Positions 1-8,675 are shown, numbered from the stretch's first letter. The stretch: 64,000 bases of DNA from Polycyclovorans sp964425915 (GCA_964425915.1 CAYROO010000004.1:310001-374000); one strand, 5' to 3'. Numbers and translations are program-made. The notes: a model not told the origin generated them from the sequence alone.

Positions 1-1
1 C

Positions 2-1066
2 GGAATGCCCGTGGAAGAACTGCAGCGGCGACTGGGATTGGCCGATGTGGTGAAGCTGGCCAGCAACGAAAACCCGCTGGGGCCATCGCCACGCGTGACG
101 GCGGCCCTTCGGGAAGCCGTGCAGGGCAATCTGGCGCTGTACCCGGATGGCAGTGGCTTTCGGCTGAAACAGGCGATCGCCGCCTACCACGACATCGATA
201 CCGATTGCATCACGCTCGGCAACGGTTCCAACGACATCCTGGAGTTTCTCGGCCGCATCTACGCCGGACCCGGGCGGGCGGTGCTGTTCTCGCGTCACGC
301 CTTCGCGGTCTACCCGCTGGTGGCACAGGCGCAGGATGCGCCCGCGGTGGAAGTGGCCGCGCGGCCGGCGCAGGACCCGCAACCCCATGGACACGACCTT
401 GCGGCGTTTGCTGAGGCGCTGAGGACCCGCACCGACATCAGTCTGGTGTTCATTGCCAACCCCAACAATCCCACCGGCACCTCGCTGTCCGCCACGGAGA
501 TCGAGGTGTTTCTGGAAACCGTGCCAGCCCACGTAATCGTGGCCTACGACGAGGCCTACTTCGACTACATGGATCCCGCGATGCGTGGAGATTCGCGCGC
601 CTGGTTGCGTCGGTTTCCGAATCTGCTGGTCTGCCGTACCTTTTCCAAGGCCTATGGCATCGCCGGCCTGCGCGCCGGCTATTCGCTGTCAAGCCCGGTG
701 GTGGCTGACCTGCTGAACCGTGTGCGACAGCCATTCAATCTCAACAGTCTCGCGCTGATCGCCGCGGAAGCGGCCCTGGCGGACCAGGACCATATGGCGG
801 CATCGGTGGCGCTCAACACCCGTGAACGCGCGCGCCTCACCCAGGCCTGCGCAGCGCTGGGGCTGCGGGTGCTGCCGTCGCAGGCCAACTTCATTGCCGT
901 TGACTTCGGCCGCGACGCCAAGCCGATTCATCAGGGGTTACTGGAGCGCGGCATCATCGTCCGTCCAATGGCCAGCTACGGCCTGCCGCACTATCTGCGT
1001 ATCAGTGTCGGGACCGAGTCCGAGAACGAACGCTTCCTCGACGCATTGGCGGCCGTGCTGGCGTGA
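2..1066 (+). CDS. hisC: Histidinol-phosphate aminotransferase (5' end outside window)
   Basis: PLP-dependent aminotransferase that makes L-histidinol phosphate in histidine synthesis; copies in this context often also serve aromatic amino acids. Seen: the family start region GMPVEELQRRLG, the SNENPLGPSP substrate loop, NPNNPTG, YDEAYFDY, and the PLP lysine in TFSKAYG followed by GLRAGY. The frame is open to base 2 and the residues before the first Met fit the usual PGxPVEEL stretch, so the true start lies left of the window and only a few residues are missing. Its stop overlaps the tyrA start by 4 nt, so the two are translationally coupled. Position ahead of tyrA-aroA-cmk-rpsA matches the Pseudomonas-type aromatic locus, which suggests the hisC2 paralogue. 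Confidence 0.93.
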   Translation, partial: GMPVEELQRRLGLADVVKLASNENPLGPSPRVTAALREAVQGNLALYPDGSGFRLKQAIAAYHDIDTDCITLGNGSNDILEFLGRIYAGPGRAVLFSRHAFAVYPLVAQAQDAPAVEVAARPAQDPQPHGHDLAAFAEALRTRTDISLVFIANPNNPTGTSLSATEIEVFLETVPAHVIVAYDEAYFDYMDPAMRGDSRAWLRRFPNLLVCRTFSKAYGIAGLRAGYSLSSPVVADLLNRVRQPFNLNSLALIAAEAALADQDHMAASVALNTRERARLTQACAALGLRVLPSQANFIAVDFGRDAKPIHQGLLERGIIVRPMASYGLPHYLRISVGTESENERFLDALAAVLA

Positions 1067-1929
1067 TCCACCACCTTGCCATTCTCGGTCTCGGCCTGAT
1101 CGGCGGATCCCTAGCGCGGGCGGCCCGATCCGCCGGCTGGGTGGGGCGCATCAGCGCCTTCGATCCCGACCCAGCGCAGGGCGAGGCGGGCGTGCGCCTC
1201 GGGGTGATTGATCATTTTCATGATCGCGCCGACCTCGCGGTGGCCGAAGCCGATCTGGTGGTCATCGCGGTGCCGGTGCTGCACACCGCCGATGCGCTGG
1301 CCGCCTGTCGTAACGGTCTGCGGCCAGGCACCGTGGTGACCGATGTCGGCAGCACCAAGACGTCGGTGCTGCAGGATGTGACACGGTTGTTAGGCGAGCT
1401 GCCGGGCTGGTTTGTCGCCGGACACCCCATCGCCGGCACCGAGAAGAGCGGCGTCGCGCATTCCCAACCGACGCTGTTTCGCGGGCGGCGTGTGATCCTG
1501 ACGCCTCACGCCGGACAGGACGCTGCGGCCTGTGCAAGCGTCGCCGCGCTGTGGGAGGCGGTCGGGGCCAGGGTGGTGCAGATGGATGCCGAGCGCCACG
1601 ACGCGATCTTCGCGGCGACATCGCATTTCCCGCATCTGCTGGCCTACAGCTTTGTTGACATGCTGGCGCGCCGCGATGATGCCGACGACCTGTTTCCGAA
1701 TGCCGGCGGCGGGTTTCGCGATTTCACGCGCATCGCCTCCAGCTCGCCGGGCATGTGGCACGACATCATCCGCGCCAACGCCGGCCCGGTGCGGGACCTG
1801 TTGGTCCAGCAGATCGACGAGTTGCAGCGGCTGCTGCAAATGCTCGATTCCGGTGATTGGCCTGCCATGCAGGTCGTGTTCGAGCGCGCGCGTCGCGCCC
1901 GCGAGCGCCATCTGTCCCAGATCGAATAG
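1063..1929 (+). CDS. tyrA: Prephenate dehydrogenase
   Basis: NAD-dependent oxidative decarboxylation of prephenate to 4-hydroxyphenylpyruvate in tyrosine synthesis. Seen: N-terminal dinucleotide-binding motif GLGLIGGSLARAAR, the DVGSTKTSV loop, GHPIAGTEKSG with the catalytic His, and a helical C-terminal dimerisation region. At 288 aa it is a stand-alone dehydrogenase without a chorismate mutase or ACT domain. The GTG start overlaps the hisC stop (GTGA). In Pseudomonas this gene is fused to aroA; here a separate aroA follows after 47 nt. Cyclohexadienyl (arogenate) dehydrogenase activity cannot be excluded from sequence. Confidence 0.92.
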   Translation: MIHHLAILGLGLIGGSLARAARSAGWVGRISAFDPDPAQGEAGVRLGVIDHFHDRADLAVAEADLVVIAVPVLHTADALAACRNGLRPGTVVTDVGSTKTSVLQDVTRLLGELPGWFVAGHPIAGTEKSGVAHSQPTLFRGRRVILTPHAGQDAAACASVAALWEAVGARVVQMDAERHDAIFAATSHFPHLLAYSFVDMLARRDDADDLFPNAGGGFRDFTRIASSSPGMWHDIIRANAGPVRDLLVQQIDELQRLLQMLDSGDWPAMQVVFERARRARERHLSQIE

Positions 1930-1976
1930 GCGCGTTCACCGCGTCACCTTCATTTACCTGCGTTTCCGAGACCCTC

Positions 1977-3302
1977 ATGTCCGCGTCGTCGTCCCTCCGT
2001 TATGTGGTTCAGCCCGGCAGCCGCTTGCAAGGTACCGTCCAGGTGCCCGGGGACAAGTCTGTGTCCCATCGCGCGGTGATGCTGGCGGCGCTGGCCGAGG
2101 GCGTCACCGAAATCACCGGCTTTCTCACCGGCGAGGACTGTCTGTGCACCATGCGGGCATTTCAGCAGATGGGCGTGCAGATCGAGCAGTTGGCACCGAC
2201 CCACCTGCGGGTAACCGGGGTCGGATTGCACGGCCTGAAAGCGCCGCCGGGCCCGCTGGATCTCGGCAACTCCGGCACCTCAATGCGCCTGATGAGCGGT
2301 CTGCTGGCAGCGCAGTCCTTTGCCACCACCCTGACGGGTGACGCCTCGCTTTCGCGCCGCCCCATGGGCCGGGTGATGACCCCGCTGGCGCAGATGGGCG
2401 CGCAGATCGAGGCGCAACCTGGGGGGCGGGCGCCACTGAATATCCGGCCCGTGTCGGGGCTCAAGGGCATTCGCTATGCGTCGCCGGTGGCGAGCGCCCA
2501 GGTCAAGTCCGCCCTGTTGTTGGCAGGCCTTTATGCCAGCGGTCGAACCGAAGTCACTGAGCCTGCGGCCTCGCGCGACCATACCGAACGCATGCTGCGC
2601 GCCTTCGGCGTTGAGGTCGCGGCAGCGCATGGCTACGCTGCTGTGGAAGGGGGGCAGACCTTGCGCGCGGCGCCCATTCAAGTGCCGGCGGATATTTCCT
2701 CGGCGGCCTTCTTCCTGGTTGGCGCCGCCATCGTCCCTGGTGCCGACCTGACGCTCACCGGCGTTGGCCTCAACCCCACACGCGACGGCGTACTGCATGT
2801 GCTGCGCGCCATGGGCGCACGGATCGACGTACTCAACCCACGTCAGGCGGGCGGTGAAACCCTGGCCGACCTGCGGGTTCGTGGCAGTCGGCTGCGCGGC
2901 ATTGACGTCGATCCGGCACTGGTGCCCTCCGCCATCGATGAGTTTCCGGCGCTGTTCGTGGCGGCTGCCTGCGCCGAAGGCGAGACCCGCATCACCGGCG
3001 CCGAGGAACTGCGCGTCAAGGAATCGGACCGCATTGCCACCATGTGCGATGGCCTGCGTCGCCTCGGCATCTCCGCCCTGCCGATGGCCGATGGCGCCCG
3101 CATCCTCGGCGGGCGTTTTCAAGGCGGGATGGTGGACGCGCACGGCGATCATCGGGTGGCAATGAGCTTCGCCATGGCCGCCCTTCGCGCCGAGCAGCCC
3201 ATCACGATTCTCGACTGCGCCAACGTCAACACCTCGTTTCCCGGCTTTGCTGCCCTGGCGGCAGGCGCGGGGCTGCGGCTGCAGGAACGAACTGGCGCCT
3301 GA
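1977..3302 (+). CDS. aroA: 3-phosphoshikimate 1-carboxyvinyltransferase (EPSP synthase)
   Basis: Transfers enolpyruvate from PEP to shikimate-3-phosphate, the sixth shikimate step. Seen: PGDKSVSHRA near the N-terminus (phosphate and substrate contacts), LGNSGTSMRLM, the central DEFPALFVAAA region with the catalytic Asp, ELRVKESDRI, and a C-terminal DHRVAMSFAMA. The 441-aa length is normal. The frame is open upstream to 1857, but that part overlaps tyrA; the ATG at 1977 gives the standard family N-terminus. Followed 4 nt later by cmk, as in many Gammaproteobacteria. The LGNSGTS loop has Gly, not the Ala substitution of glyphosate-insensitive class II enzymes. Confidence 0.96.
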   Translation: MSASSSLRYVVQPGSRLQGTVQVPGDKSVSHRAVMLAALAEGVTEITGFLTGEDCLCTMRAFQQMGVQIEQLAPTHLRVTGVGLHGLKAPPGPLDLGNSGTSMRLMSGLLAAQSFATTLTGDASLSRRPMGRVMTPLAQMGAQIEAQPGGRAPLNIRPVSGLKGIRYASPVASAQVKSALLLAGLYASGRTEVTEPAASRDHTERMLRAFGVEVAAAHGYAAVEGGQTLRAAPIQVPADISSAAFFLVGAAIVPGADLTLTGVGLNPTRDGVLHVLRAMGARIDVLNPRQAGGETLADLRVRGSRLRGIDVDPALVPSAIDEFPALFVAAACAEGETRITGAEELRVKESDRIATMCDGLRRLGISALPMADGARILGGRFQGGMVDAHGDHRVAMSFAMAALRAEQPITILDCANVNTSFPGFAALAAGAGLRLQERTGA

Positions 3303-3306
3303 GGCC

Positions 3307-3984
3307 GTGACCGTTCCCGTCATCACCATCGACGGCCCGTCGGGGGTCGGCAAGGGCACCGTCACCCGGGCGCTGGTACGGGCGCTGGGCTGGCATCGGC
3401 TGGATAGTGGCGCGCTCTACCGACTGCTCGCCCTTGCCGCGGAGCGGCGCCAGCTGTCGCTGGACGACACGGATGCTGTCGCATCCATCGCGCCATCGCT
3501 GTCGATCCAGTTTGGCGAGACGCCGGAAGGGGATGAGTGCATCTGGCTCGATGGCGTCGACGTCACCCGCGAGGTCCGCGCCGAAGCCACCGGGGGTAAG
3601 GCGTCCCGCATCGCCACCTCGCCCGCGGTGCGGGACGCCCTGCTGGCGCGCCAGCGTGACTTCCGCGTGGCGCCGGGCTTGGTCGCTGATGGCCGCGACA
3701 TGGGCACTGTGGTGTTCCCCGACGCGGTTTTGAAGATATTTCTCGATGCCAGCCCGATGGCCCGGGCCGAACGGCGACTGGCGCAGTTGAGGGCCATGGG
3801 GGCGCCCGCTATACTCGCCGATCTCTGTGCCGAAATTGAGGCCCGAGATCGCCGTGATCGGGGGCGCGCGACAGCGCCGCTGGTGGCAGCGGAAGACGCG
3901 GTGACGATCGATACAACGCATCTGACGCCGGACCAGGTGATGGACGGCATCAACGTTTTGTTGACAGCTCGCGCAGTGCGGTAG
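3307..3984 (+). CDS. cmk: Cytidylate kinase
   Basis: Phosphorylates CMP and dCMP with ATP. Seen: P-loop GPSGVGKGT close to the N-terminus, the LDSGALYR motif, the DGRDMGTVVFPDA segment, and FLDAS..RAERR in the lid. The GTG at 3307 is 4 nt after the aroA stop and gives a normal 225-aa protein; an in-frame ATG at 3247 would read into aroA. The coding region contains a good promoter-like sequence (3787-3815) probably serving rpsA, as known for Escherichia coli, where rpsA promoters lie in cmk. Confidence 0.95.
   Translation: MTVPVITIDGPSGVGKGTVTRALVRALGWHRLDSGALYRLLALAAERRQLSLDDTDAVASIAPSLSIQFGETPEGDECIWLDGVDVTREVRAEATGGKASRIATSPAVRDALLARQRDFRVAPGLVADGRDMGTVVFPDAVLKIFLDASPMARAERRLAQLRAMGAPAILADLCAEIEARDRRDRGRATAPLVAAEDAVTIDTTHLTPDQVMDGINVLLTARAVR
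3787..3815 (+). promoter_or_regulatory. Candidate sigma-70 promoter inside cmk, for rpsA
   Basis: TTGAGG at 3787-3792 and TATACT at 3810-3815 are separated by exactly 17 bases, on the coding strand about 255 nt upstream of the rpsA start. By analogy with E. coli, where rpsA promoters sit within cmk, this is the likely main rpsA promoter. It was found by eye; no transcription data. Confidence 0.55.
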
Positions 3985-3987
3985 CGG

Positions 3988-4044
3988 CCAGGCAGGACGC
4001 CTGGTTTTTTCCCATAGACAGGCCCGCCCCCAAGACGGAGGCGG
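3988..4044 (+). promoter_or_regulatory. Structured rpsA leader: two hairpins with GGA in the loops
   Basis: Hairpin 1 is CCAGGC (3988-3993) / GCCTGG (3999-4004) with loop AGGAC and six T after it. Hairpin 2 is CCGCC (4024-4028) / GGCGG (4040-4044) with a loop containing GGA. In E. coli the rpsA leader folds into hairpins with GGA loops that let S1 bind its own mRNA and repress translation; this region looks equivalent. Hairpin 1 plus its T-run also has the shape of a Rho-independent terminator after cmk, so attenuation is an alternative. The rpsA start lacks a strong Shine-Dalgarno sequence, which is also known for this gene. Confidence 0.5.
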
Positions 4045-4071
4045 TTGTTCCATTAGATAACCGAGAGTTGC

Positions 4072-5742
4072 ATGAGCGAAAGTTTTGCTGAGCTGTTTGA
4101 AGCCAGCCTGAAGTCCGGCCAGTCGATGCAGGCCGGCACCATCGTCAACGCGCTGGTCCTCGACGTCAAAAACGATGTGGTCATCGTCGACGCAGGACTG
4201 AAGTCCGAAGGCGTCATTCCCCTCGACGAGTTCAAAGTGGACGGTGAAGTCACCGTTCAGGCCGGCGACACCGTTGAAGTGGCCCTGGAAACCCTCGAAG
4301 ACGGTTTCGGCGAGACGCGCTTCTCCAAGGAGAAGGCGGAACGCATCAAGACCTGGGAGCGCCTGGCCAAGGCCCACGAACAGAAGGACACCGTCATCGG
4401 TGTCATCACCGGCAAGGTCAAGGGCGGTTTCACGGTCGACATTGGCACCGTCCGCGCGTTCCTTCCGGGTTCTCTGGTGGACGTCCGCCCGGTGCGCGAC
4501 ACCGCCTACCTCGAAGGCAAGCCCCTCGAGTTCAAGGTCATCAAGCTCGACAAGCTGCGGAACAACGTGGTGGTCTCCCGTCGCGAAGTTCTGGAAGCGG
4601 AATACAGCGCTGAGCGTGAACAGCTGCTGGAAACCCTGCAGGAAGGCGTGGTGCTCCGCGGCATCGTCAAGAATCTGGTTGAGTACGGCGCCTTCGTCGA
4701 CCTCGGCGGCATCGACGGCCTGCTGCACATCACCGACATGACCTGGAAGCGGGTCAAGGACCCGGCTGAAGTGGTGACCGTCGGTGAAGAAATTGAAGTC
4801 AAGGTGCTCAAGTACGACCGCGAACGCCGTCGCGTCAGCCTCGGCCTGAAGCAGCTGGGCGCGGATCCCTGGGAAGATATCGGCCGTCGCTATCCGGAAA
4901 AGACCCGCCTGTTCGGCAAGGTCACCAACATCACCGATTACGGCTGCTTCGTCGAAATCGAGCCGGGCGTCGAAGGCTTGGTGCACGTCTCAGAAATGGA
5001 CTGGACCAACAAGAACGTCAACCCGGCCAAGGTCGTACAGATTGGCGACGAGGTCGAGGTGATGATCCTCGATATCGACGGCGAGCGCCGCCGTATCTCG
5101 CTGGGCATGAAGCAGTGCCGCGTCAACCCCTGGGAAGAGTTCTCGCAGAACCATCAGAAGGGCGATCGCGTGCGCGGTGCGATCAAGTCGATCACCGACT
5201 TCGGCATCTTCATCGGCCTGCCGGGCGGTATCGACGGCCTGGTGCACCTGTCCGACCTGGATTGGAACGAGCCGGGTGAAGTTGCCGTGCGTCGTTACTC
5301 CAAAGGTCAGGAAGTCGAGGCTGTGGTGCTGGCCATCGATGGCTCGCGCGAGCGCATTTCCCTGGGCGTCAAGCAGGTCAGTTCCGATCCGCTGGCGGCC
5401 TTCATCGCTGACAACACCAAGGGCGAGATCGTCTCCGGCAAGGTGACCACGGTGGATGCCCGGGGTGCGGTGATCGATCTGGGCGACGGCGTCGAGGGCT
5501 ACATCAAGGCCAACGATCTGTCGCGCGAGCGCGTCGAGGATGCCACCAAGCTCCTCAAGGAAGGCGACACCCTCGATGCCCGCTTCATCGGGGTGGACCG
5601 GAAGAGCCGCACCATCATGCTGTCGGTGCGCGAGAAGGAAATCCAGGAAGAAGCCGAAGTGGTCGCGGAATACAGCCGCAACGCTTCGACCGGCAAGACC
5701 AGCCTGGGCGATCTGCTGAAGGATCAGTTGGGCAACAACTGA
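4072..5742 (+). CDS. rpsA: 30S ribosomal protein S1
   Basis: Binds mRNA on the small ribosomal subunit and helps initiation on weak or structured leaders. Seen: six S1 (OB-fold) repeats across 556 aa, the same layout as the E. coli 557-aa protein. Repeats 3-6 have the typical GxVxxxxxxGxFVDLGGIDGLLHIT form followed by VKVLKYDRERRRVSLGLKQ-like ends; the first two are more divergent and bind the ribosome. Start chosen at ATG 4072, giving MSESFAELFEAS. A strong terminator follows at 5761. Expression is probably autogenous through the leader at 3988-4044. Confidence 0.97.
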   Translation: MSESFAELFEASLKSGQSMQAGTIVNALVLDVKNDVVIVDAGLKSEGVIPLDEFKVDGEVTVQAGDTVEVALETLEDGFGETRFSKEKAERIKTWERLAKAHEQKDTVIGVITGKVKGGFTVDIGTVRAFLPGSLVDVRPVRDTAYLEGKPLEFKVIKLDKLRNNVVVSRREVLEAEYSAEREQLLETLQEGVVLRGIVKNLVEYGAFVDLGGIDGLLHITDMTWKRVKDPAEVVTVGEEIEVKVLKYDRERRRVSLGLKQLGADPWEDIGRRYPEKTRLFGKVTNITDYGCFVEIEPGVEGLVHVSEMDWTNKNVNPAKVVQIGDEVEVMILDIDGERRRISLGMKQCRVNPWEEFSQNHQKGDRVRGAIKSITDFGIFIGLPGGIDGLVHLSDLDWNEPGEVAVRRYSKGQEVEAVVLAIDGSRERISLGVKQVSSDPLAAFIADNTKGEIVSGKVTTVDARGAVIDLGDGVEGYIKANDLSRERVEDATKLLKEGDTLDARFIGVDRKSRTIMLSVREKEIQEEAEVVAEYSRNASTGKTSLGDLLKDQLGNN

Positions 5743-5760
5743 TCACTTCGCTGTGATCGG

Positions 5761-5790
5761 AAAGGCCGCGCACTGCGCGGCCTTTCTTTT
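5761..5790 (+). terminator. Rho-independent terminator of rpsA
   Basis: Ten-base perfect stem AAAGGCCGCG (5761-5770) with CGCGGCCTTT (5776-5785), loop CACTG, followed by CTTTTT. It lies 18 nt after the rpsA stop. Confidence 0.9.
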
Positions 5791-5887
5791 TGCGTATTGT
5801 TCTGTTAAAACAATTAGTTATTGAATATTGACCCAGGTGAACGGCGACCCCCGGGTGGCCGCATCCTTCGCATCTCACAAAGCGCCG

Positions 5888-6193
5888 ATGACCAAGTCCG
5901 AACTCATTGAAATGCTGGCCGCGCGCCAACCCCATCTGATGCAGAAGGATGTCGAGTTGGCCGTCAAACTGGTGCTCGACAAGATCAGCCTGGCGCTGGC
6001 CCGCGACGATCGTGTCGAGATCCGCGGCTTCGGCAGTTTTTCCCTGCACCACCGCCCCGAGCGGGTGGGGCGCAATCCCAAGACCGGTGACCCGGTAAAG
6101 ATCCCGCCGAAACGCGTTCCACACTTCAAGCCGGGCAAGGAAATGCGTGAACGCGTCAATGCCGGCGCCGGCTTGTCACCGGAGGTCACGTGA
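5888..6193 (+). CDS. ihfB: Integration host factor beta subunit
   Basis: DNA-bending nucleoid protein that pairs with IHF-alpha. Seen: MTKSELIEMLAARQP at the start, the dimer core, RGFGSFSLHHR, and the beta-arm RNPKTGDPVKIPPKRVPHFKPGKEM with the Pro that intercalates into DNA. Start chosen at ATG 5888 because it gives the standard N-terminus; an upstream TTG at 5828 would add 20 unlikely residues. 101 aa is slightly longer than the usual 94. It follows rpsA as in E. coli and Pseudomonas. The 100 nt upstream is AT-rich (TTGTTC at 5797 and TATTGA at 5819 form a weak promoter-like pair). Its stop overlaps lapA by 4 nt. Confidence 0.94.
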   Translation: MTKSELIEMLAARQPHLMQKDVELAVKLVLDKISLALARDDRVEIRGFGSFSLHHRPERVGRNPKTGDPVKIPPKRVPHFKPGKEMRERVNAGAGLSPEVT

Positions 6194-6495
6194 AGCGTGT
6201 TTTGCTGCTGGTGTTGCTCGCGGTCTGCGCGGGGATCGGCGCCGTGCTCGGCTTCTACAACGCAGCCCCGGTTCCCTTCGACTACTTGTTCGGTCAGCGT
6301 GAGTGGCCCTTGATCGCGCTGTTGGCGCTCAGTTTTGCTATGGGCGTGCTCGCCGCGGCACTAGTGCTCGGCTGGCGCATCGTCGCCCTGCGACTGAGCC
6401 AGCGGCGTCTGCAAAGGCAGCTGCAACAGACCGAAACTGAGCTTCGCAACCTGCGCAACCTCCCCCTTACGGGCGAGTCGCAGTCGTCGCACTGA
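6190..6495 (+). CDS. lapA: Lipopolysaccharide assembly protein A (DUF1049)
   Basis: Small inner-membrane protein that works with LapB in control of LPS synthesis. Seen: two hydrophobic segments (about residues 4-22 and 37-59) separated by NAAPVPFDYLFGQREWPL, a typical LapA loop, then a cytoplasmic amphipathic coiled-coil-like tail rich in Gln/Arg (residues 65-90). GTG start overlaps the ihfB stop (GTGA). 101 aa is the usual size. The position between ihfB and lapB is the conserved one. Confidence 0.88.
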   Translation: MKRVLLLVLLAVCAGIGAVLGFYNAAPVPFDYLFGQREWPLIALLALSFAMGVLAAALVLGWRIVALRLSQRRLQRQLQQTETELRNLRNLPLTGESQSSH

Positions 6496-6497
6496 GG

Positions 6498-7610
6498 ATG
6501 CTCGACGATCTCACCACCTGGCTGTTGCTGCCGCTGGGGATGGCCTTGGGCTGGGCCTTGTCCCGACGTGGCCCTGCAACAACAGGACAGGATCCGGAGA
6601 CGCCGACACCGGCGACCGAGATGCCCTTGATCACCGATAACCCGGAGCTGCAGCTCAGTCTTGGCACGGTGTTCCGTCGGCGCGGCGAGGTGGACCAGGC
6701 GCTCGCACTGCACCGGGCCCTGGCGGAGCGCCCCGGCATTGCGCCATCGCTTCGAGATGCCGCCCAACTTGAGCTTGCCGAAGACTATCAGCAGGCCGGC
6801 CTGATGGATCAGGCCGAGTCCGTGTGGCGAGCATTGGCCTCTGGTCATGGTCCCCAGGCTGCTGCCGCGGTTCAGGAGCTGCTGACCGTCGCGGAGCAAG
6901 GACGCGACTGGGCCGCTGCGGTGCAGCTGGCGCGCCAATTGGAAGCCTTGCAGGGACACAGTGCGCGCCCACGTATTGCGCAGTACCGGTGCGAGATGGC
7001 AGAAGCTGAGCTGTCTGCCGGTAAGCTCGATTCCGCTCAGGAATTGGCACGCAAGGCCCAGCGCGATGACCCCCAGTCCGTCCGGCCACGCTGGCTGCTG
7101 GGACGCCTGGCCGAGGCAAGGGAGGACCTGCGGGGCGCCATTGACGGCTACCGTGCGGCCTTGGAAGTCGACCCACGGTACCTGGTGGATCTGTTGCCGG
7201 CGCTGCTCGCGGTATTGGAACAGCACGGGGACCCGCAACTGCAGGAAGAAGTGCTCGCGGATATCGCCGGTGGCAGTGACGCGCCAGAGTTGGTGGTGAC
7301 CCGCGCCGACCGCCTCGCGGCAGGCGGGCAGGACAGCCTTCCGGTGTTGGCGGAGGGACTCAAGACGCATCCTTCACGCGCGGTGCTGAAGGCGTTTCTG
7401 GAAACTATGGCGTCGCGGCCCGAGGTGCAGGCGGCCGGCCTCAGCGAGCCAGCGCTGGCCCTAAAGGGCGCACTGGAAAAAATGGAACGGGCAACGCCCG
7501 GCTTCGTCTGTGAGCAATGCGGGTTCACCCCGCGCAATCGCTTCTGGCAATGCCCCGCCTGCCGCCAGTGGGGCAGCATTCATCGGGTCAGCGACCGCTT
7601 CGGCGCCTGA
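6498..7610 (+). CDS. lapB: Lipopolysaccharide assembly protein B (TPR plus rubredoxin-like domain)
   Basis: Membrane-anchored adaptor (YciM) that controls LpxC proteolysis by FtsH and so LPS level. Seen: N-terminal membrane anchor with LLPLGMALGWALSRR, a series of TPR helices from about residue 50 to 330 (LGTVFRRRGEVDQALALHRAL, AEDYQQAGLMDQAESVW and others), and a C-terminal metal-binding domain CEQCGF...FWQCPACRQWG with four Cys. 370 aa. It starts 2 nt after lapA, so it is in the ihfB-lapA-lapB unit. Confidence 0.93.
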   Translation: MLDDLTTWLLLPLGMALGWALSRRGPATTGQDPETPTPATEMPLITDNPELQLSLGTVFRRRGEVDQALALHRALAERPGIAPSLRDAAQLELAEDYQQAGLMDQAESVWRALASGHGPQAAAAVQELLTVAEQGRDWAAAVQLARQLEALQGHSARPRIAQYRCEMAEAELSAGKLDSAQELARKAQRDDPQSVRPRWLLGRLAEAREDLRGAIDGYRAALEVDPRYLVDLLPALLAVLEQHGDPQLQEEVLADIAGGSDAPELVVTRADRLAAGGQDSLPVLAEGLKTHPSRAVLKAFLETMASRPEVQAAGLSEPALALKGALEKMERATPGFVCEQCGFTPRNRFWQCPACRQWGSIHRVSDRFGA

Positions 7611-7691
7611 ACCCGTCCCGGCTCCGCTACACTCCGGGTGTGGCATGCGCGTCAATCGGATGTTGAAGCGGCAGGCGAGGAGGAGACAAAC

Positions 7692-8675
7692 GTGGCCAAG
7701 ACCGCGTTCGTGACGGGGGCCTCGGGCTTTATCGGGCTCAATCTTGTTGAGCATCTCTGCAGCCTCGGCTGGCAGGTGAGTGCCTTGCATCGTCCGTCTT
7801 CCGATGTGCGCTTGTTGCGCGACTGGGGTGTGCGCTGCGTCGAAGGGGATATCACCGACTACCGGCGCCTCAAGGGCTGCATTCCCGAAGGGGTGGACGC
7901 TGTTTTTCATGTCGCCGGAAACACCCGCCTGTGGACCCGCATCCGTGCCGAGCAGATGCGCGTCAATGTTCGTGGCACGCGCAATGTGGTGCGTGCGGCA
8001 CTGGCAGCCCGGGCACAGCGCCTGGTGCACCTGTCGAGCATCGTCGCCTATGGCCTGCACGGCGGCATCATCAGCGAAGAAACGCCGACACGCGGGAGTC
8101 GCTCTCCGATTTACTACGTGCGCAGCAAGGCATTGGCTGAGCGCGAGGTGCGTCGGGGTATCGGTGCCGGTCTGCCTGCGGTGATCGTCAACCCCAGCAA
8201 CACCCTCGGTCGCTATGACCTGCACAACTGGGCCCGCCTGTTTCGGCTGGTTCGCCAGCATCGAATCCCGGCCATGCCACCGGGTGGCGGCAGCTTCTGT
8301 CATGCCGATGAGGTGGTCCGCGCAATGGTTGCGGCGGCCGAACGCGGTCGCGTCGGCCAGAACTACCTGCTCGGGGGTGCCCCGACGACCTATGTCGGTC
8401 TGGTGCGCGCCATGGCAGATCAGATGGGTGTGCGCCGTCGGGTCTGGGCCCTGCCACCCGCGCTTCTGCAGCGGTATGCGGGTCTGGAAGAAATGGTGGC
8501 CACCGTGTTTCGGCGTGAACCGGACATCACCCGCGAGGCGGTGGCGCTGCTGTCGCAGAACTTCTACTGCCACAGCCGGCTCGCAGAAACCGAACTGGGC
8601 TATCGCAGCCGCCCGCTATCGGAGATGCTCTCCGACTGCCACGACTGGCTGCTCGCCCAGGGGCAGGCTGGATGA
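7692..8675 (+). CDS. NAD-dependent epimerase/dehydratase (extended SDR)
   Basis: Extended short-chain dehydrogenase acting on a nucleotide sugar, flavonol or sterol-like substrate; the exact substrate is not readable. Seen: Rossmann motif VTGASGFIGLNLVEHL at the N-terminus, DITDYRRL, HVAGNTRLW, HLSSIVAYG with the active Ser, and YYVRSKALAERE with the Tyr-Lys pair. The GTG at 7692 is preceded by GAGGAGGAGAC, a strong ribosome binding site. It resembles dihydroflavonol-reductase-like and hopanoid-associated (HpnA) epimerases. The 3' end overlaps the opposite-strand bepA gene by 60 nt. Confidence 0.82.
   Translation: MAKTAFVTGASGFIGLNLVEHLCSLGWQVSALHRPSSDVRLLRDWGVRCVEGDITDYRRLKGCIPEGVDAVFHVAGNTRLWTRIRAEQMRVNVRGTRNVVRAALAARAQRLVHLSSIVAYGLHGGIISEETPTRGSRSPIYYVRSKALAEREVRRGIGAGLPAVIVNPSNTLGRYDLHNWARLFRLVRQHRIPAMPPGGGSFCHADEVVRAMVAAAERGRVGQNYLLGGAPTTYVGLVRAMADQMGVRRRVWALPPALLQRYAGLEEMVATVFRREPDITREAVALLSQNFYCHSRLAETELGYRSRPLSEMLSDCHDWLLAQGQAG

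Noticed and set aside
3988..4010. Simple terminator of cmk
   Set aside because: The stem has only six pairs and carries GGA in the loop, next to a second GGA-loop hairpin before rpsA, so a leader element is the better reading, though termination is not excluded.
3226..4986. A 586-codon open frame on the minus strand
   Set aside because: Antisense to cmk and rpsA; the opposite strand codes for well-known proteins and the antisense translation has no recognisable domain.
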